Source of the DNA: Nocardia colli | GTDB taxonomy: Bacteria; Actinomycetota; Actinomycetes; Mycobacteriales; Mycobacteriaceae | Assembly (NCBI RefSeq): GCF_008704205.1 | Contig: NZ_VXLC01000001.1 | Location: 806,001 to 870,000, forward strand | DNA length: 64,000 nucleotides | Direction of reading: 5' to 3' | In this document: piece by piece, positions 1 through 8,691 of the stretch | Numbering within the stretch: the stretch's first letter is position 1 | How the letters are laid out: each line of letters starts with the position of its first letter | Position numbers and translations under genes: made by a program | The notes under the pieces: model-generated | The model's input: the letters and a program-made list of their open reading frames with translations, nothing else | What the model was told of the DNA's origin: nothing | Databases searched by the model: none

Positions 1-417
1 CTGGCGTTTCGGCGGGCGTGGAGCCTGTACCGCCAGGACGGGGACACCGATGCGGAGGACCGCTGCGGCCTGAGCCTGGCGCGGGCCCGGCGCTGGGGGC
101 AGCCGATTCGCTGGCGGCGGTGCGTCGGCTACTTCTCGGACCTGGTGTGCGGCTACGGATATCGGCCGTATCGGATGCTGCTGTGGATCTTTCTCCAGGT
201 CGCGCTGTCGATCGTGGTGGTGCGTTCGCTGTCCACCGCCTCGACCCTGTCGATCGTCTACGACTGCGCCATGAACTACCTGAACCCCCTCGGCCCGGCG
301 GATACCGCGGGGCTCGAGGGGACCGATCAGCTGGTGTTCGTGGTGGAGGCGTACGCGGGGGTGCTGTCGACGTCGGTGTTCTTCGCGCTGCTGGTGCGGC
401 GCTGGTTTCGGCTCTGA
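1..417 (+). CDS. C-terminal part of a membrane protein (5' end outside window)
   Basis: The reading frame is open from base 1 and ends at TGA 415-417, so only about 138 C-terminal residues are visible. The first half is rich in Arg and Trp and looks cytosolic. A GYGYRPYRMLLW stretch leads into a first membrane helix (about residues 58-75), and a second helix precedes the basic tail VRRWFRL. A two-helix tail after an RPYR-type motif resembles the C-terminal membrane region of some actinobacterial pentapeptide-repeat or ion-channel-like proteins; this is a resemblance only. It is convergent with the SCO2521-like gene, with 4 bp between the stops. Confidence 0.6.
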   Translation: MAFRRAWSLYRQDGDTDAEDRCGLSLARARRWGQPIRWRRCVGYFSDLVCGYGYRPYRMLLWIFLQVALSIVVVRSLSTASTLSIVYDCAMNYLNPLGPADTAGLEGTDQLVFVVEAYAGVLSTSVFFALLVRRWFRL

Positions 418-421
418 GGAC

Positions 422-1420
422 TCACCAGTCGTGGCTGATGATCTTCGAATGGCGCAGCGCCTTGAGGGTCGCGGTGGTCATCCGGTCGCGCAGTTGCCCG
501 ACCCGCGCGGTCCATTGCCGGGTGAAGCCCGGGTCCGTTTCCAGATCTGTCCACAGCTGCCGCAGCCCCGGAGCGGTGTGCGCGCCCGGCATCCACAGCG
601 GGACAAGCTGATCCAGCAATGGCACCAGCTGATCCAGCAGCGTGTCGGTCTCGTGATCGTTCCGCCCGGCCCGATCGGCCACCTGGCCGATGGTGGTCAG
701 CAGCCAATCGTGGATCGCGAGATCCTCGCAGAACCGCTGCGCCGCAGCGACATCCTCGGTCCCCAGGGTGAGCCGCACGGTCCGCAGCGTGTTACCGGCC
801 AGATGAAAAGCGAAGCGGGGCAACCGAGTCGGCTCCGCGCCGACCTCGACCGCCCAGCGCAGCCGGGTGGTGCCCGCGCGGAACGGCATTTTCTGATCCA
901 GCCGGGGATCCACCCGGGCGAACGTCGACATCCGCTGGCTGATCGAGGTCAGATCGAGCTTGTCGTCGCCGTGCGCGCGCAGATGTCCGTCCGCCATCCG
1001 GCCGGCCGGCTCGTTGCCGAGCCTGCTCACCGCGTCCACGGTGCCCGGCCTGCTCAGATAGTACGACCAGGCCTGCCGTTCCGGCGACCGCATCACCCGG
1101 GTCTGGGACGAGCCCTGCAGCACCCGGCCGCCGATCACCACGGTACGCGACGCGACGGTGCCGATCACGTGAATGTGCTTGCCCGACAAGGGAATCAGGT
1201 CACAGTCGACACCCTCGTACCGGTTCGGCGAGATCACCAGCGGCATCGGCCGCTCCCGCGACGTCACCGTGAGACCGCGCTGCACGGCGCTCAGCAGCTC
1301 GATGCTCGCCGCGGCGTCCAGCACGTGCTGCGACGGCAGCAGACAGGTGTGTATCTCACCGAGCACGACCAGCGGCGGGTCGTCCGAATGCGCAGCGGTG
1401 TCGGCCATGTCATGCCCCAT
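422..1420 (-). CDS. SCO2521 family protein
   Basis: Protein of 332 aa, last gene of the four-gene operon running leftward from 5252. It begins PPLVVLGEIHTCLLPSQHVL and has a duplicated LLDQLVP segment near residue 265. Gene order, size and partners match the actinobacterial SCO2521-SCO2524 cassette, whose function is unknown. No catalytic motif, signal peptide or membrane helix is evident. The start overlaps the end of the SCO2522-like gene by 11 nt; an in-frame ATG at 1408 is an equally plausible start. A structural or adaptor role in a complex with the P-loop partner is only an inference. Confidence 0.75.
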   Translation of the reverse strand: MGHDMADTAAHSDDPPLVVLGEIHTCLLPSQHVLDAAASIELLSAVQRGLTVTSRERPMPLVISPNRYEGVDCDLIPLSGKHIHVIGTVASRTVVIGGRVLQGSSQTRVMRSPERQAWSYYLSRPGTVDAVSRLGNEPAGRMADGHLRAHGDDKLDLTSISQRMSTFARVDPRLDQKMPFRAGTTRLRWAVEVGAEPTRLPRFAFHLAGNTLRTVRLTLGTEDVAAAQRFCEDLAIHDWLLTTIGQVADRAGRNDHETDTLLDQLVPLLDQLVPLWMPGAHTAPGLRQLWTDLETDPGFTRQWTARVGQLRDRMTTATLKALRHSKIISHDW

Positions 1421-2441
1421 CGGCGCGCGGACGCTTGGCGACCTCGTCGACGAACATGTGCGACAGCCGGCCGGTGACCTCCCGCGGAATCGAGATCCCT
1501 TCGCCCTCGGCGCGTTTGATCGCCTTCGCCAAGACTTCCTGATCGATCACGATGTGGTCGAGGATGGTCTGCACCGCGTGTTCGATCTTCAGATATTCGC
1601 GCGGCAGGATGGACAGCGCGCGATACGCCTCGAACGGCGCGGCCTGCGGGTTCAGCTTGATCACCGACGGCATCTCCCACCAGCTCGCCGGCCAGCGCTC
1701 GCCGGGGGGTTGCGGCTCGACCACCGCCCGGCCCTCGTATCGCACCATGCCCAGCCGCAGCAGCTGCCAGATCGAGGCCAGGAACGGGCAGGACCAGCGG
1801 GTGTGCTCCTCGCCGTCCTTGTTGATCAGGGTGTTCCACAGCTCGATGTCGAGGAAGATCGTGTGTTCCCGGCGCGCGAACTCCTCCGGACGGCGATAGG
1901 CCTCCGTCACCTGCATCGCCTGCTCCGAGTCGTGTTCGGACGAGCGCCGCCCGTTGCACAGCCAGCCGGACTCGACATCGGGTGGACGCCGTCCGGTGGT
2001 CTGCTTCAACGGCTCGGCGACGACCCAGGACGCGACCATTTCGGCCAGCGGAATCTGCTGCCCGGTCAGGCGCCCGTCGACATACAGCGGCGTCTCCCAG
2101 CAGCCGGCCTCGCGCGCGAGATAGTCGATGCGCAGCCCGCATTTCTCGGCGATGCCGAGCACCTTGTCCAGCACCTCGGTGGGGTTGGTGTTCGACCCGA
2201 AGTAGTCATCGATCAGGAAGCACGTGCTCACCCGCGCGGACGGGCCGTATTCGGCTTTGGCCTCCGCGGTATGCAGGTCGACCAGCCGGGCCACCCGCTC
2301 GAAATGCGCGCGAATCTTTTCTTCGCCGTCGAGCAGGCTTTTCATGTAGAAATGCCCGGTCTCGATGGACAGGTGCGCGAAACTCACCCCGGCGACCTGG
2401 ACCTGCTCGGCCGCCTCGCTGTACACACTGGCACCGTTCAT
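1410..2441 (-). CDS. SCO2522 family protein
   Basis: Protein of about 343 aa, third gene of the cassette. The N-terminal part carries SFAHLSIETGHFYM and STCFLIDDYFG, and the middle has SCPFLASIWQLLRLG and a Trp-rich PASWWEMPSVIKL segment; these look like the conserved blocks of the family. No known enzyme signature is recognisable. ATG 2441 follows GGGAGAGG at a slightly long distance and lies 2 nt after the stop of the P-loop gene; the alternative GTG at 2462 would overlap that gene by 19 nt. Tight coupling to both neighbours implies co-production. Function unknown. Confidence 0.75.
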   Translation of the reverse strand: MNGASVYSEAAEQVQVAGVSFAHLSIETGHFYMKSLLDGEEKIRAHFERVARLVDLHTAEAKAEYGPSARVSTCFLIDDYFGSNTNPTEVLDKVLGIAEKCGLRIDYLAREAGCWETPLYVDGRLTGQQIPLAEMVASWVVAEPLKQTTGRRPPDVESGWLCNGRRSSEHDSEQAMQVTEAYRRPEEFARREHTIFLDIELWNTLINKDGEEHTRWSCPFLASIWQLLRLGMVRYEGRAVVEPQPPGERWPASWWEMPSVIKLNPQAAPFEAYRALSILPREYLKIEHAVQTILDHIVIDQEVLAKAIKRAEGEGISIPREVTGRLSHMFVDEVAKRPRADGA

Positions 2442-2443
2442 CG

Positions 2444-3382
2444 TCAGAAGAGCCTCTCCCACGTCGCGTCGTCCATGAGTTCAACTGCCAGCTCTTTGAA
2501 GGCGGTGACCGTCTCCTCGTTGGCGATCTTCGCGTCGACGTCGGCATCGAGGATCAACTGTTCCCGCCACTGGAGCACCGGCTCCATCGGCGTCGTACCG
2601 AGCTTGACACTGGAACCCAATTGATTGGCCAGGGCGAGCTGCTCCAAGGCCTCGTTCTGTTTGCGCAGCCAAGCCCATTGCGGCCCACGGTCTTTGTCGC
2701 CGGATCCCTCGTTCGTCGGCGGCACCGCGGTGCGAATATAGCGCACCGACTCGAGCAGATCACCGACGTCGTGGCCGCATTTCTGCCCCGCCTCCAGCAG
2801 GCCGTTCGGACCGTGCACCAGGCCGTTCGCCGCGAGAATATGCTGGCGGGTCCATCGGTGGAAAACCAGCCAGCGGGCCGGGACCTCACGCAGCGATTCG
2901 GCGGCCGTGGCGCGCAGCACGATCTCCAGCGCCGCCGATCGGCCCGCGCTGAGATCGACGAACGTGACATCGAATTCCTGCTGGCAGATCATCAACAGCT
3001 CGACGCATTGCTTCACCACCTGCGCGGACGCGGGGAACTCCCCGCCGCCGCGGTCGCCGGGAAACAGGGTGAGCTGATAGGGATGCCGAAGTGCGTGCAG
3101 GTCTTTGCGATTGGTCTCCGACCGGATATCGCACCGGGCCGGAATGGTGATCCGGTTGTTCAGGTATTCGTGCAGACCCTGCTTGCCGGAGACGCCGCGA
3201 TCCATCTTCTCGATCTCGAACAAGGCGCCGGAGGTCGGCGAGCCGAAATCGAAGTCGAGATAGGCGACGCTCTTGCCGTCCACGCTCAGCCGATAGGCGA
3301 TATTGCAACTGGTCACCGAACGACCGGTGCCACCCTTGTCCGAGGTGGAGAAAACAAGTATCCGCTCGCTCAACCTACTCAC
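2444..3382 (-). CDS. SCO2523 family variant P-loop (ParA/MinD-like) protein
   Basis: Protein of 312 aa with the fold signature of a ParA/MinD-type deviant Walker A ATPase. The N-terminus reads FSTSDKGGTGRS (residues about 11-22): the signature lysine before GG is kept, but the P-loop lysine is replaced by Arg. LDFDFG (about 43) sits where ParA has DxDPQ, and VTFVDLSAG (about 141) where the second Asp motif lies. The altered P-loop matches the variant P-loop description of the SCO2523 family. It may bind nucleotide without normal hydrolysis (inference). GTG start; the first 8 nt overlap the end of the SCO2524-like gene. Confidence 0.8.
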   Translation of the reverse strand: MSRLSERILVFSTSDKGGTGRSVTSCNIAYRLSVDGKSVAYLDFDFGSPTSGALFEIEKMDRGVSGKQGLHEYLNNRITIPARCDIRSETNRKDLHALRHPYQLTLFPGDRGGGEFPASAQVVKQCVELLMICQQEFDVTFVDLSAGRSAALEIVLRATAAESLREVPARWLVFHRWTRQHILAANGLVHGPNGLLEAGQKCGHDVGDLLESVRYIRTAVPPTNEGSGDKDRGPQWAWLRKQNEALEQLALANQLGSSVKLGTTPMEPVLQWREQLILDADVDAKIANEETVTAFKELAVELMDDATWERLF

Positions 3383-5252
3383 CTCTCATGGCGTCGAGGC
3401 CGGCGACTTCGAGCCCGTCCAATTCACGCAGCGCGTCGACACAGAGACTGAATGCCGTGGCCGGACGTTCGTCGATCAATTTGCTGGCGCGCACCAGATT
3501 CTTTTCTATGTTCTCCAGGGCCCGGCGATTCGGTGTGTTGTCCCGCTCGCTGAGCTCCAGGAATTTCTGATTGAGCAGATGATCCGCCTCGTCGAGCAGT
3601 TCCAGTGCACGGGTCAGCGAGGTCGGCGACCGGAACGGTGGATTCTGGTAGGTCGATTCGGCGACGACCAGACATTCGATGATGCGCTCGGTGAAATACC
3701 AGGACGCTTCTTGAGGTCCGTCCGCTGGCGGCTGCGCGGGTTGTCCGGTCGCGGTCGGCTCCACGAAAACCCTTGCCGCGTCGTCCCACAGCCCCTTACC
3801 CGGAGCGCGCTGGAAGGCACGCTGTTCCAGATGATCCATGGTCGATTGCGCCAGTTCCAGCAGCTGCCTGCGGGTGGACAGCGTGCGCGACAGCTGCGCC
3901 GCCTGCAATATCCGCTTCAGCAGCATCGGCGCGTAGTCCGACACCGCCCAGTACAGCAGCGGGCCGTCGTCGATGGCGTCGGTGCCGTTCAGCCGCAGCA
4001 GCACCCCTGGAATGTGCAGGGCGCGTGCGGAATCGTGCTCGGTCAGCCTGCGGGTGATCCGGCCTCGGCGGGCCAGCTCGTCGAAAATTCTGGTGGCCCT
4101 GGTCAAGTCGTCGTCATCGGCTTCCCGGGCGATGAGGTCCTGGATCAGCAGGCCGGACACGCAGAGGCTGAAGTAGTCGGATTCCTCGCCATCGGACGTC
4201 CGCCAGGGGATGTCCTCCAGCGGCCAATCCCCCTCGCCGAAGCGGGCCATCGCCGACCAGTAGCGTTGCGCCAGATCCCAGCGCAGTTGCAGCGCGTCGG
4301 CCAGCCGTCGCTGGTCCGCGTCGAGCAGGTCGAGCTCACGGGTGCGGGGCTGGGTCAAGTCGTTGATGCCGTCGAGCGCGGTGATGGTGAAGTACAGGTA
4401 CGGCCGGGCGACCGCGAAGCCCTCCGACTTAGCGATCGGCACATCGATGAAGTCGATGACCTCGGCGCCTTCGACCACGCCCCAGCTCCAGCCACACTCG
4501 AACATCAGGGCCGGGCTCTCCAGATCGGCCTGCGGCGTCTTGTTCAGCGTGACATCGCGGAGCAGCCGGCTGCGGACGCGTTCGAGCCGCTTGGCCACGC
4601 CGCCGACGATCGCGTCGTTTTCCACCCCGGTCTGATTGAACATGCTGAGCATCGCCAGGCCCGTGTCGGTTTCGGGATCCACCGACTGCACGACGAAGCT
4701 GCGCACCAATCCGACCATGGCCGCGGTGAGCCGCTTGTTGAGCCGCGCCTGCACCGGCTTGATCAACCGTTCCAGCCGTTGCTGATCGCCGGCGCCGGTC
4801 GAATCCTGCAGTGCGCGAAGGTATTGCAGACCGGCCAGGCATACCGTCAGCGACATCGAATACGAATCGACCACGTCGACCGCGCGCTGCCGATCGGTCG
4901 CCTCGAGCTCTCCGGTGGCTCGCAGGTAACTGCCGCCGGAGAAAATCGGTTGATCGTCGCGTTCGTAGCGCCGCAGATACTCGTCCATCACCTCGACGAT
5001 CTTCAGGCCGATGCGGCGTTCGCGGCCAAGGGGTTTCAGCGTGGTCCGGACATCGTCGGCGATCCGGTCCGGGTTGTGCAGCGCGAAGCTGCTGATCTGG
5101 GTGGCCGGGTACAGCAGGCACAACAGTTGTTCGGCGTCGCTGATGGAGTTCGAGCCGTCCCGCCCACCCCAGATCCAGGTGTCGTCTTGATAGCAGGCAG
5201 CCAGCAATGAACTCCAGACATTCAGAATCTGGCGCCGTGGCTGGATTCTCAT
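3375..5252 (-). CDS. SCO2524 family protein
   Basis: Large protein of about 625 aa, first gene of the cassette. It begins MRIQPRRQILNVWSSLL and is largely helical, with many Arg/Glu-rich amphipathic stretches and no visible catalytic motif, signal peptide or membrane span. ATG 5252 is preferred because AGAAAGG lies just upstream; a TTG at 5312 would add 20 residues of unlike composition. Size and position match SCO2524, whose function is not known. It could be a scaffold for the ATPase-like SCO2523 partner (inference). Confidence 0.75.
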   Translation of the reverse strand: MRIQPRRQILNVWSSLLAACYQDDTWIWGGRDGSNSISDAEQLLCLLYPATQISSFALHNPDRIADDVRTTLKPLGRERRIGLKIVEVMDEYLRRYERDDQPIFSGGSYLRATGELEATDRQRAVDVVDSYSMSLTVCLAGLQYLRALQDSTGAGDQQRLERLIKPVQARLNKRLTAAMVGLVRSFVVQSVDPETDTGLAMLSMFNQTGVENDAIVGGVAKRLERVRSRLLRDVTLNKTPQADLESPALMFECGWSWGVVEGAEVIDFIDVPIAKSEGFAVARPYLYFTITALDGINDLTQPRTRELDLLDADQRRLADALQLRWDLAQRYWSAMARFGEGDWPLEDIPWRTSDGEESDYFSLCVSGLLIQDLIAREADDDDLTRATRIFDELARRGRITRRLTEHDSARALHIPGVLLRLNGTDAIDDGPLLYWAVSDYAPMLLKRILQAAQLSRTLSTRRQLLELAQSTMDHLEQRAFQRAPGKGLWDDAARVFVEPTATGQPAQPPADGPQEASWYFTERIIECLVVAESTYQNPPFRSPTSLTRALELLDEADHLLNQKFLELSERDNTPNRRALENIEKNLVRASKLIDERPATAFSLCVDALRELDGLEVAGLDAMRGE

Positions 5253-5444
5253 TGATCGCAGCCTTTCTGTCGTCTTTGGCGAGGACTCGCATGAGAACAG
5301 AGCGCCCGGCAATAAAGCCGACCGCCCAGTTCGCTTATCTGGTTAGCCTGTACGCGGACAACATCGTTCGCGGTCACGAGATGACCAGTGCAACACCTAT
5401 TGCCTGCAACAGAAGCGTATCGCGGTACCGGGTGACACGTACGA

Positions 5445-5651
5445 TTAACCCGGCGTTCCGGCAAGCGGCGACGGAGCGGCGGAACCGTTCGGAAACTTTG
5501 CTAAAGAGTTGCGATCCGGCTTGCCGGGAAAGTACCGGAACATGCCCGCCGTCGGCTCGAGCATCCGGCGGAGCAGCTCGGGTCGCTCGGCGAGTGGCGA
5601 GTTCAGTGTGGCGCGCATCTCGGTGTAGCTGTCCAGCACGGTGATCGTCAC
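5445..5651 (-). pseudogene. 5' remnant of a decayed gene (possibly DUF2268-type)
   Basis: On the minus strand a GTG at 5651 opens about 46 codons that read like normal protein: VTITVLDSYTEM, then ERPELLRRMLEPTAGM and FRYFPGKPD. After that the frame becomes compositionally random and stops at 5445. This looks like the N-terminus of an actinobacterial gene, tentatively of the DUF2268 putative-protease type, truncated by deletion. The family assignment is from memory and weak; the abrupt loss of coding character is seen directly. It lies in the same orientation upstream of the SCO2524-like gene. Confidence 0.35.
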
Positions 5652-5961
5652 GGTCGACCACGATAGTGATTGCCCCAGCGGCAAGGTCAACGGATTTTCC
5701 GCGAGATATTAAAGCGCCATTGCCTTTACGGCGTAATTCACCTGGTGAAGCCGGTCTCAACCCGATCTAGATCAGGAATGGTCGATGCCCCTGTTAATAG
5801 GGGCAAATGCCGCTCCCGCGGCGTGACTCGGTTGCGCCGGACGACGCATCCGGACTCGGCGGCGTAACGCTCACCTCCCCTTTTCCGACGTCTCAGTTGA
5901 CGCATGGCCTCGGGGGGCCAGGCCCGTCCAACATGCCGGTAATTGGAATGGGGATCAGGAC
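5652..5961. other. Intergenic region with small palindromes
   Basis: No convincing gene. It carries a 10-bp palindrome GATCTAGATC at 5764-5773 and a 7-bp-stem hairpin TGCCCCT/AGGGGCA at 5786-5805 with loop GTTAAT. It presumably holds the promoter of the cutinase gene, but no clear -35/-10 pair could be assigned. Confidence 0.4.
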
Positions 5962-7608
5962 ATGGATTTTCGCGGGTTCTTTGCCCGACACCGTATTGCC
6001 TCCGCTGTCGCCGCGCCCGCGGCGCTCGGCGTCGCGGCGATCGTCGCCACCACGTTCGCGCTGACATCGTCGCCGCAGACCAGGGATACGCAGCTCACCT
6101 CCTCGGTGACCGAGTGCCACGACATGGTCAGCATCTCGGTCGCCGGACGCAACGACACACCCAAGCAGGGCACGACAAAGCTGCTGGTAGACGCCAACGG
6201 CAACGAATTGCCCGCCGCGCTGTCCGGTGACCACAGCAGCGAATGGGTCGACCCGGTGGTCAACCCGGCCGCCGGCGCCGTCGAACCCGGCTCCTACGCC
6301 GCCGTCTACATCGCCTACCCGGCGAACATGGCCACCTACGAGGACGCGGTCAACGCCGGTGCGGCGAACACCGAGCAGGTCATGCGCGAGATCGCGCAGG
6401 CGTGCCCGGACACCAAGTTCTCGATCGTCGGCTACAGCGAGGGCGCCGATGTGGTGCGCCGCGTCGCGATGAAGGTCGGACATCAGGAAGCCGGTGCGGA
6501 CGGCCGGTACGGGATCGTCGATCCGGACAAGGTCGTCGGCGTGGTCATCCTCGCCGACGCCGGTCGATCCGCGGGCGATGGACCGTTCCCCGGCGCGAAG
6601 GATCCGAGCCATCCCGACGGCTTCGATCAGAACTACCAGAACGGCAAGAACCCGACTCCAGGCCAGGGCGCATTGCCCGGCACCAGCGGTGATTTCGGCA
6701 AGCTGAACGGCAAGATCGCCTCGTTCTGCTCCGACGGTGACCTGACTTGCTCTGCGCCGCAGAACATTTCACTGCTGCAACTGGTGGTGAACGTGGGTCG
6801 GCAGATCAATGTCGACGCGCTCGAACGCGACGGGCTCAACCCGGCCACCGGACAGGACGTCGCCGTCGTGCTCGGCCGGATCGCGCTCGCCGCGTTCGCC
6901 GACATCTCGTCGAACCCGAACTGGCTCAAGAGTGACGAGACCTTCCTCCAGGTGCTGCTGAAGGTGTCCGATCCGGCGTACAAGCCGGGCCAGGCGCCGA
7001 AGGAGCCGGTGGCGAAGGCGGACGCGATCGCGGCCGACACCATGTCGCCGCTGGCCTACCTGCCGCAGAAGATCCTGAACGAGATCATCGGCCTGATCGT
7101 GACCAACCAGAACACCATCCCGGTGGTCATGAGCGACCCGTACAAGCTCACCCTCGGCCCCGACCACACCGGTCACCACTTCGACTACTGGCACGACGCC
7201 GACCCGGCCAACGGCAAGCCGATGACCTCCGCCGAATACGCCGCCGCGTGGATCACCCACCTGGCTCAGCAGGCGCAGCAGGGCAAGAAGGTCGACACCA
7301 CCGCCAAGCCCACCGAGGCCGACCTCGCCGCCGTCTACAAGGCCGCGGCCCCCACCACCACGTCACCCGCCAAGACCACCACCCCGACCACCACCAGTGC
7401 TGCCCCCACCACGAGCAGCACCACGACCACCCCGTCGCCGACGACAACGTCGCCGACCACCACCGGCACGACAACAACCACACCGGCCACGACCACGGTC
7501 GCACCGACCGAGACCGCCAAGCCGACCACAACCACCCCGACCACAACGGAATCCGCGGCACCCACCACCACGACCGCCGCACCCACCACCACCGCCACAG
7601 TCGGCTGA
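5962..7608 (+). CDS. Secreted cutinase-family (alpha/beta) hydrolase with Thr/Pro-rich tail
   Basis: Protein of 548 aa. The N-terminus has RHR followed by a hydrophobic Ala/Val stretch (about 12-35), consistent with an export signal or signal anchor. The cutinase-like domain carries the nucleophile elbow GYSEGA with Ser159, the conserved CSDGDLTC block with Asp260 between cysteines 256 and 263, and a distal HTGHHFDYWH (about 395-405) that can supply the His. From about residue 455 the protein is a low-complexity Thr/Pro/Ala tail, which could span or attach to the cell wall. Mycolata encode many such esterases acting on lipid esters; the substrate here is unknown. A strong terminator follows. 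Confidence 0.85.
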   Translation: MDFRGFFARHRIASAVAAPAALGVAAIVATTFALTSSPQTRDTQLTSSVTECHDMVSISVAGRNDTPKQGTTKLLVDANGNELPAALSGDHSSEWVDPVVNPAAGAVEPGSYAAVYIAYPANMATYEDAVNAGAANTEQVMREIAQACPDTKFSIVGYSEGADVVRRVAMKVGHQEAGADGRYGIVDPDKVVGVVILADAGRSAGDGPFPGAKDPSHPDGFDQNYQNGKNPTPGQGALPGTSGDFGKLNGKIASFCSDGDLTCSAPQNISLLQLVVNVGRQINVDALERDGLNPATGQDVAVVLGRIALAAFADISSNPNWLKSDETFLQVLLKVSDPAYKPGQAPKEPVAKADAIAADTMSPLAYLPQKILNEIIGLIVTNQNTIPVVMSDPYKLTLGPDHTGHHFDYWHDADPANGKPMTSAEYAAAWITHLAQQAQQGKKVDTTAKPTEADLAAVYKAAAPTTTSPAKTTTPTTTSAAPTTSSTTTTPSPTTTSPTTTGTTTTTPATTTVAPTETAKPTTTTPTTTESAAPTTTTAAPTTTATVG

Positions 7609-7620
7609 CCGAAAAACCCG

Positions 7621-7658
7621 AAAGCCCTGCCCGGCATTACTTGCCCGGCAGGGCTTTT
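7621..7658 (+). terminator. Rho-independent terminator of the cutinase gene
   Basis: An 11-bp perfect stem AAAGCCCTGCC / GGCAGGGCTTT ends in TTTT, 13 nt after the cutinase stop codon. The inner bases CGGC/GCCC can extend it after one mismatch. Confidence 0.85.
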
Positions 7659-7777
7659 CGTTATCCAGACCTCGAAAATCCCAGGGATGAACGCGCCGCG
7701 CGGGCACCGAATCGGGCCACGGGTTCCTGCCGAATAATCGAGTGCTCGCCGCCGGCCGCCGAATTAGTCTCAGGCCC

Positions 7778-8512
7778 ATGCGTTTTCTCGTGCCCTATCA
7801 CCTCGACGAGCACCGTCCCGAACTGGACGCGCCGCTCACCCCGGACGAGGTGATCACCGCCGAACTCCCCGATATCGATGATCCCTGGGCACGCATGGCG
7901 GTGCTGTACGACGCGGTCGCCGAGCGCGTGGCGGCGTCCATCCGCCGCGCCGACCACCCGGCGGTGGTCGCGTCCGGCGACTGCACGACCTCGCTCGGTG
8001 TCGTCGCCGGACTGCAACGAGCGGGACTCGACCCGTCGATCGTCTGGTTCGACGCGCACGGCGACGTCCAAACCCTGGAAACCTCCGCCTCCGGCTACCT
8101 CGGCGGAATGCCACTGCGCATGCTCACCGGTTACGGCAGGCCCCTGATCGCCGATCGAATCGGCTTGCGCGACATCCCCGAAGAGCACGCCATCCTGGTC
8201 GACGGCCGCGATCTCGACCCACCGGAAGCGGAATTCCTGCGCACGGCGCGCATCCGGCACCGCCCGGTCGACGACCTCGGCGACCTGCCCGAAGGTCCGC
8301 TCTACCTGCACCTCGACTGCGATGTCGTCGACCCGGGCGACCTGCCGGGCCTGCTCTTCCCCGCTCCCGGCGGCCCGAGCCTGCCCTCGGTCTCGGCCGC
8401 GATCCGCGGCATCGTCGACACCGGCCGGGTCGCCGCCTTCGGTCTCGCCTGCACCTGGCGCGACCATCAGGGCGCCGCCGACCGCATGCGCCCACTGGTC
8501 GACTCGGTCTGA
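7778..8512 (+). CDS. Arginase-family (ureohydrolase-like) protein
   Basis: Protein of 244 aa, shorter than typical arginases (about 300). The three family metal-binding blocks are present in order: SGDCTTSLG, WFDAHGD and HLDCDVVDP. In the first block the usual metal-ligand His of GGDH is Cys, a variant seen in some actinobacterial members, so the substrate may not be arginine or agmatine. The ATG at 7778 (MRFLVPYHLDEH) is chosen over an upstream start at 7742 because the protein then begins at the fold. It is a single gene between the cutinase terminator and the EamA transporter; no pathway partner is nearby. Confidence 0.75.
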   Translation: MRFLVPYHLDEHRPELDAPLTPDEVITAELPDIDDPWARMAVLYDAVAERVAASIRRADHPAVVASGDCTTSLGVVAGLQRAGLDPSIVWFDAHGDVQTLETSASGYLGGMPLRMLTGYGRPLIADRIGLRDIPEEHAILVDGRDLDPPEAEFLRTARIRHRPVDDLGDLPEGPLYLHLDCDVVDPGDLPGLLFPAPGGPSLPSVSAAIRGIVDTGRVAAFGLACTWRDHQGAADRMRPLVDSV

Positions 8513-8691
8513 GGCCGAAAATCGCCGACGTCCCCGTGCGGGCGAGGGAAAGTGGCCTGGTCCAAGCCCCTGAAAGTGGATCTGTCGGATGATCGGATCT
8601 TGGGTCTAAGCTCCCGTTTGATCGAAAGCGAGTGGAGCATGCCAGTTAGTCACACCTCCCCCAATGTTCTGTCCCGACGGGCGGTCGTGCG

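Noticed and set aside
5374..5760. Longer minus-strand frame of 128 codons overlapping the gene remnant
   Set aside because: It is in another frame, with no ribosome site and random composition; only the 5445-5651 frame looks protein-like.
7330..7608. Tandem repeat-like ACC/CCG-rich DNA
   Set aside because: It is the coding sequence of the Thr/Pro-rich tail of the cutinase, not a CRISPR array or separate repeat element.
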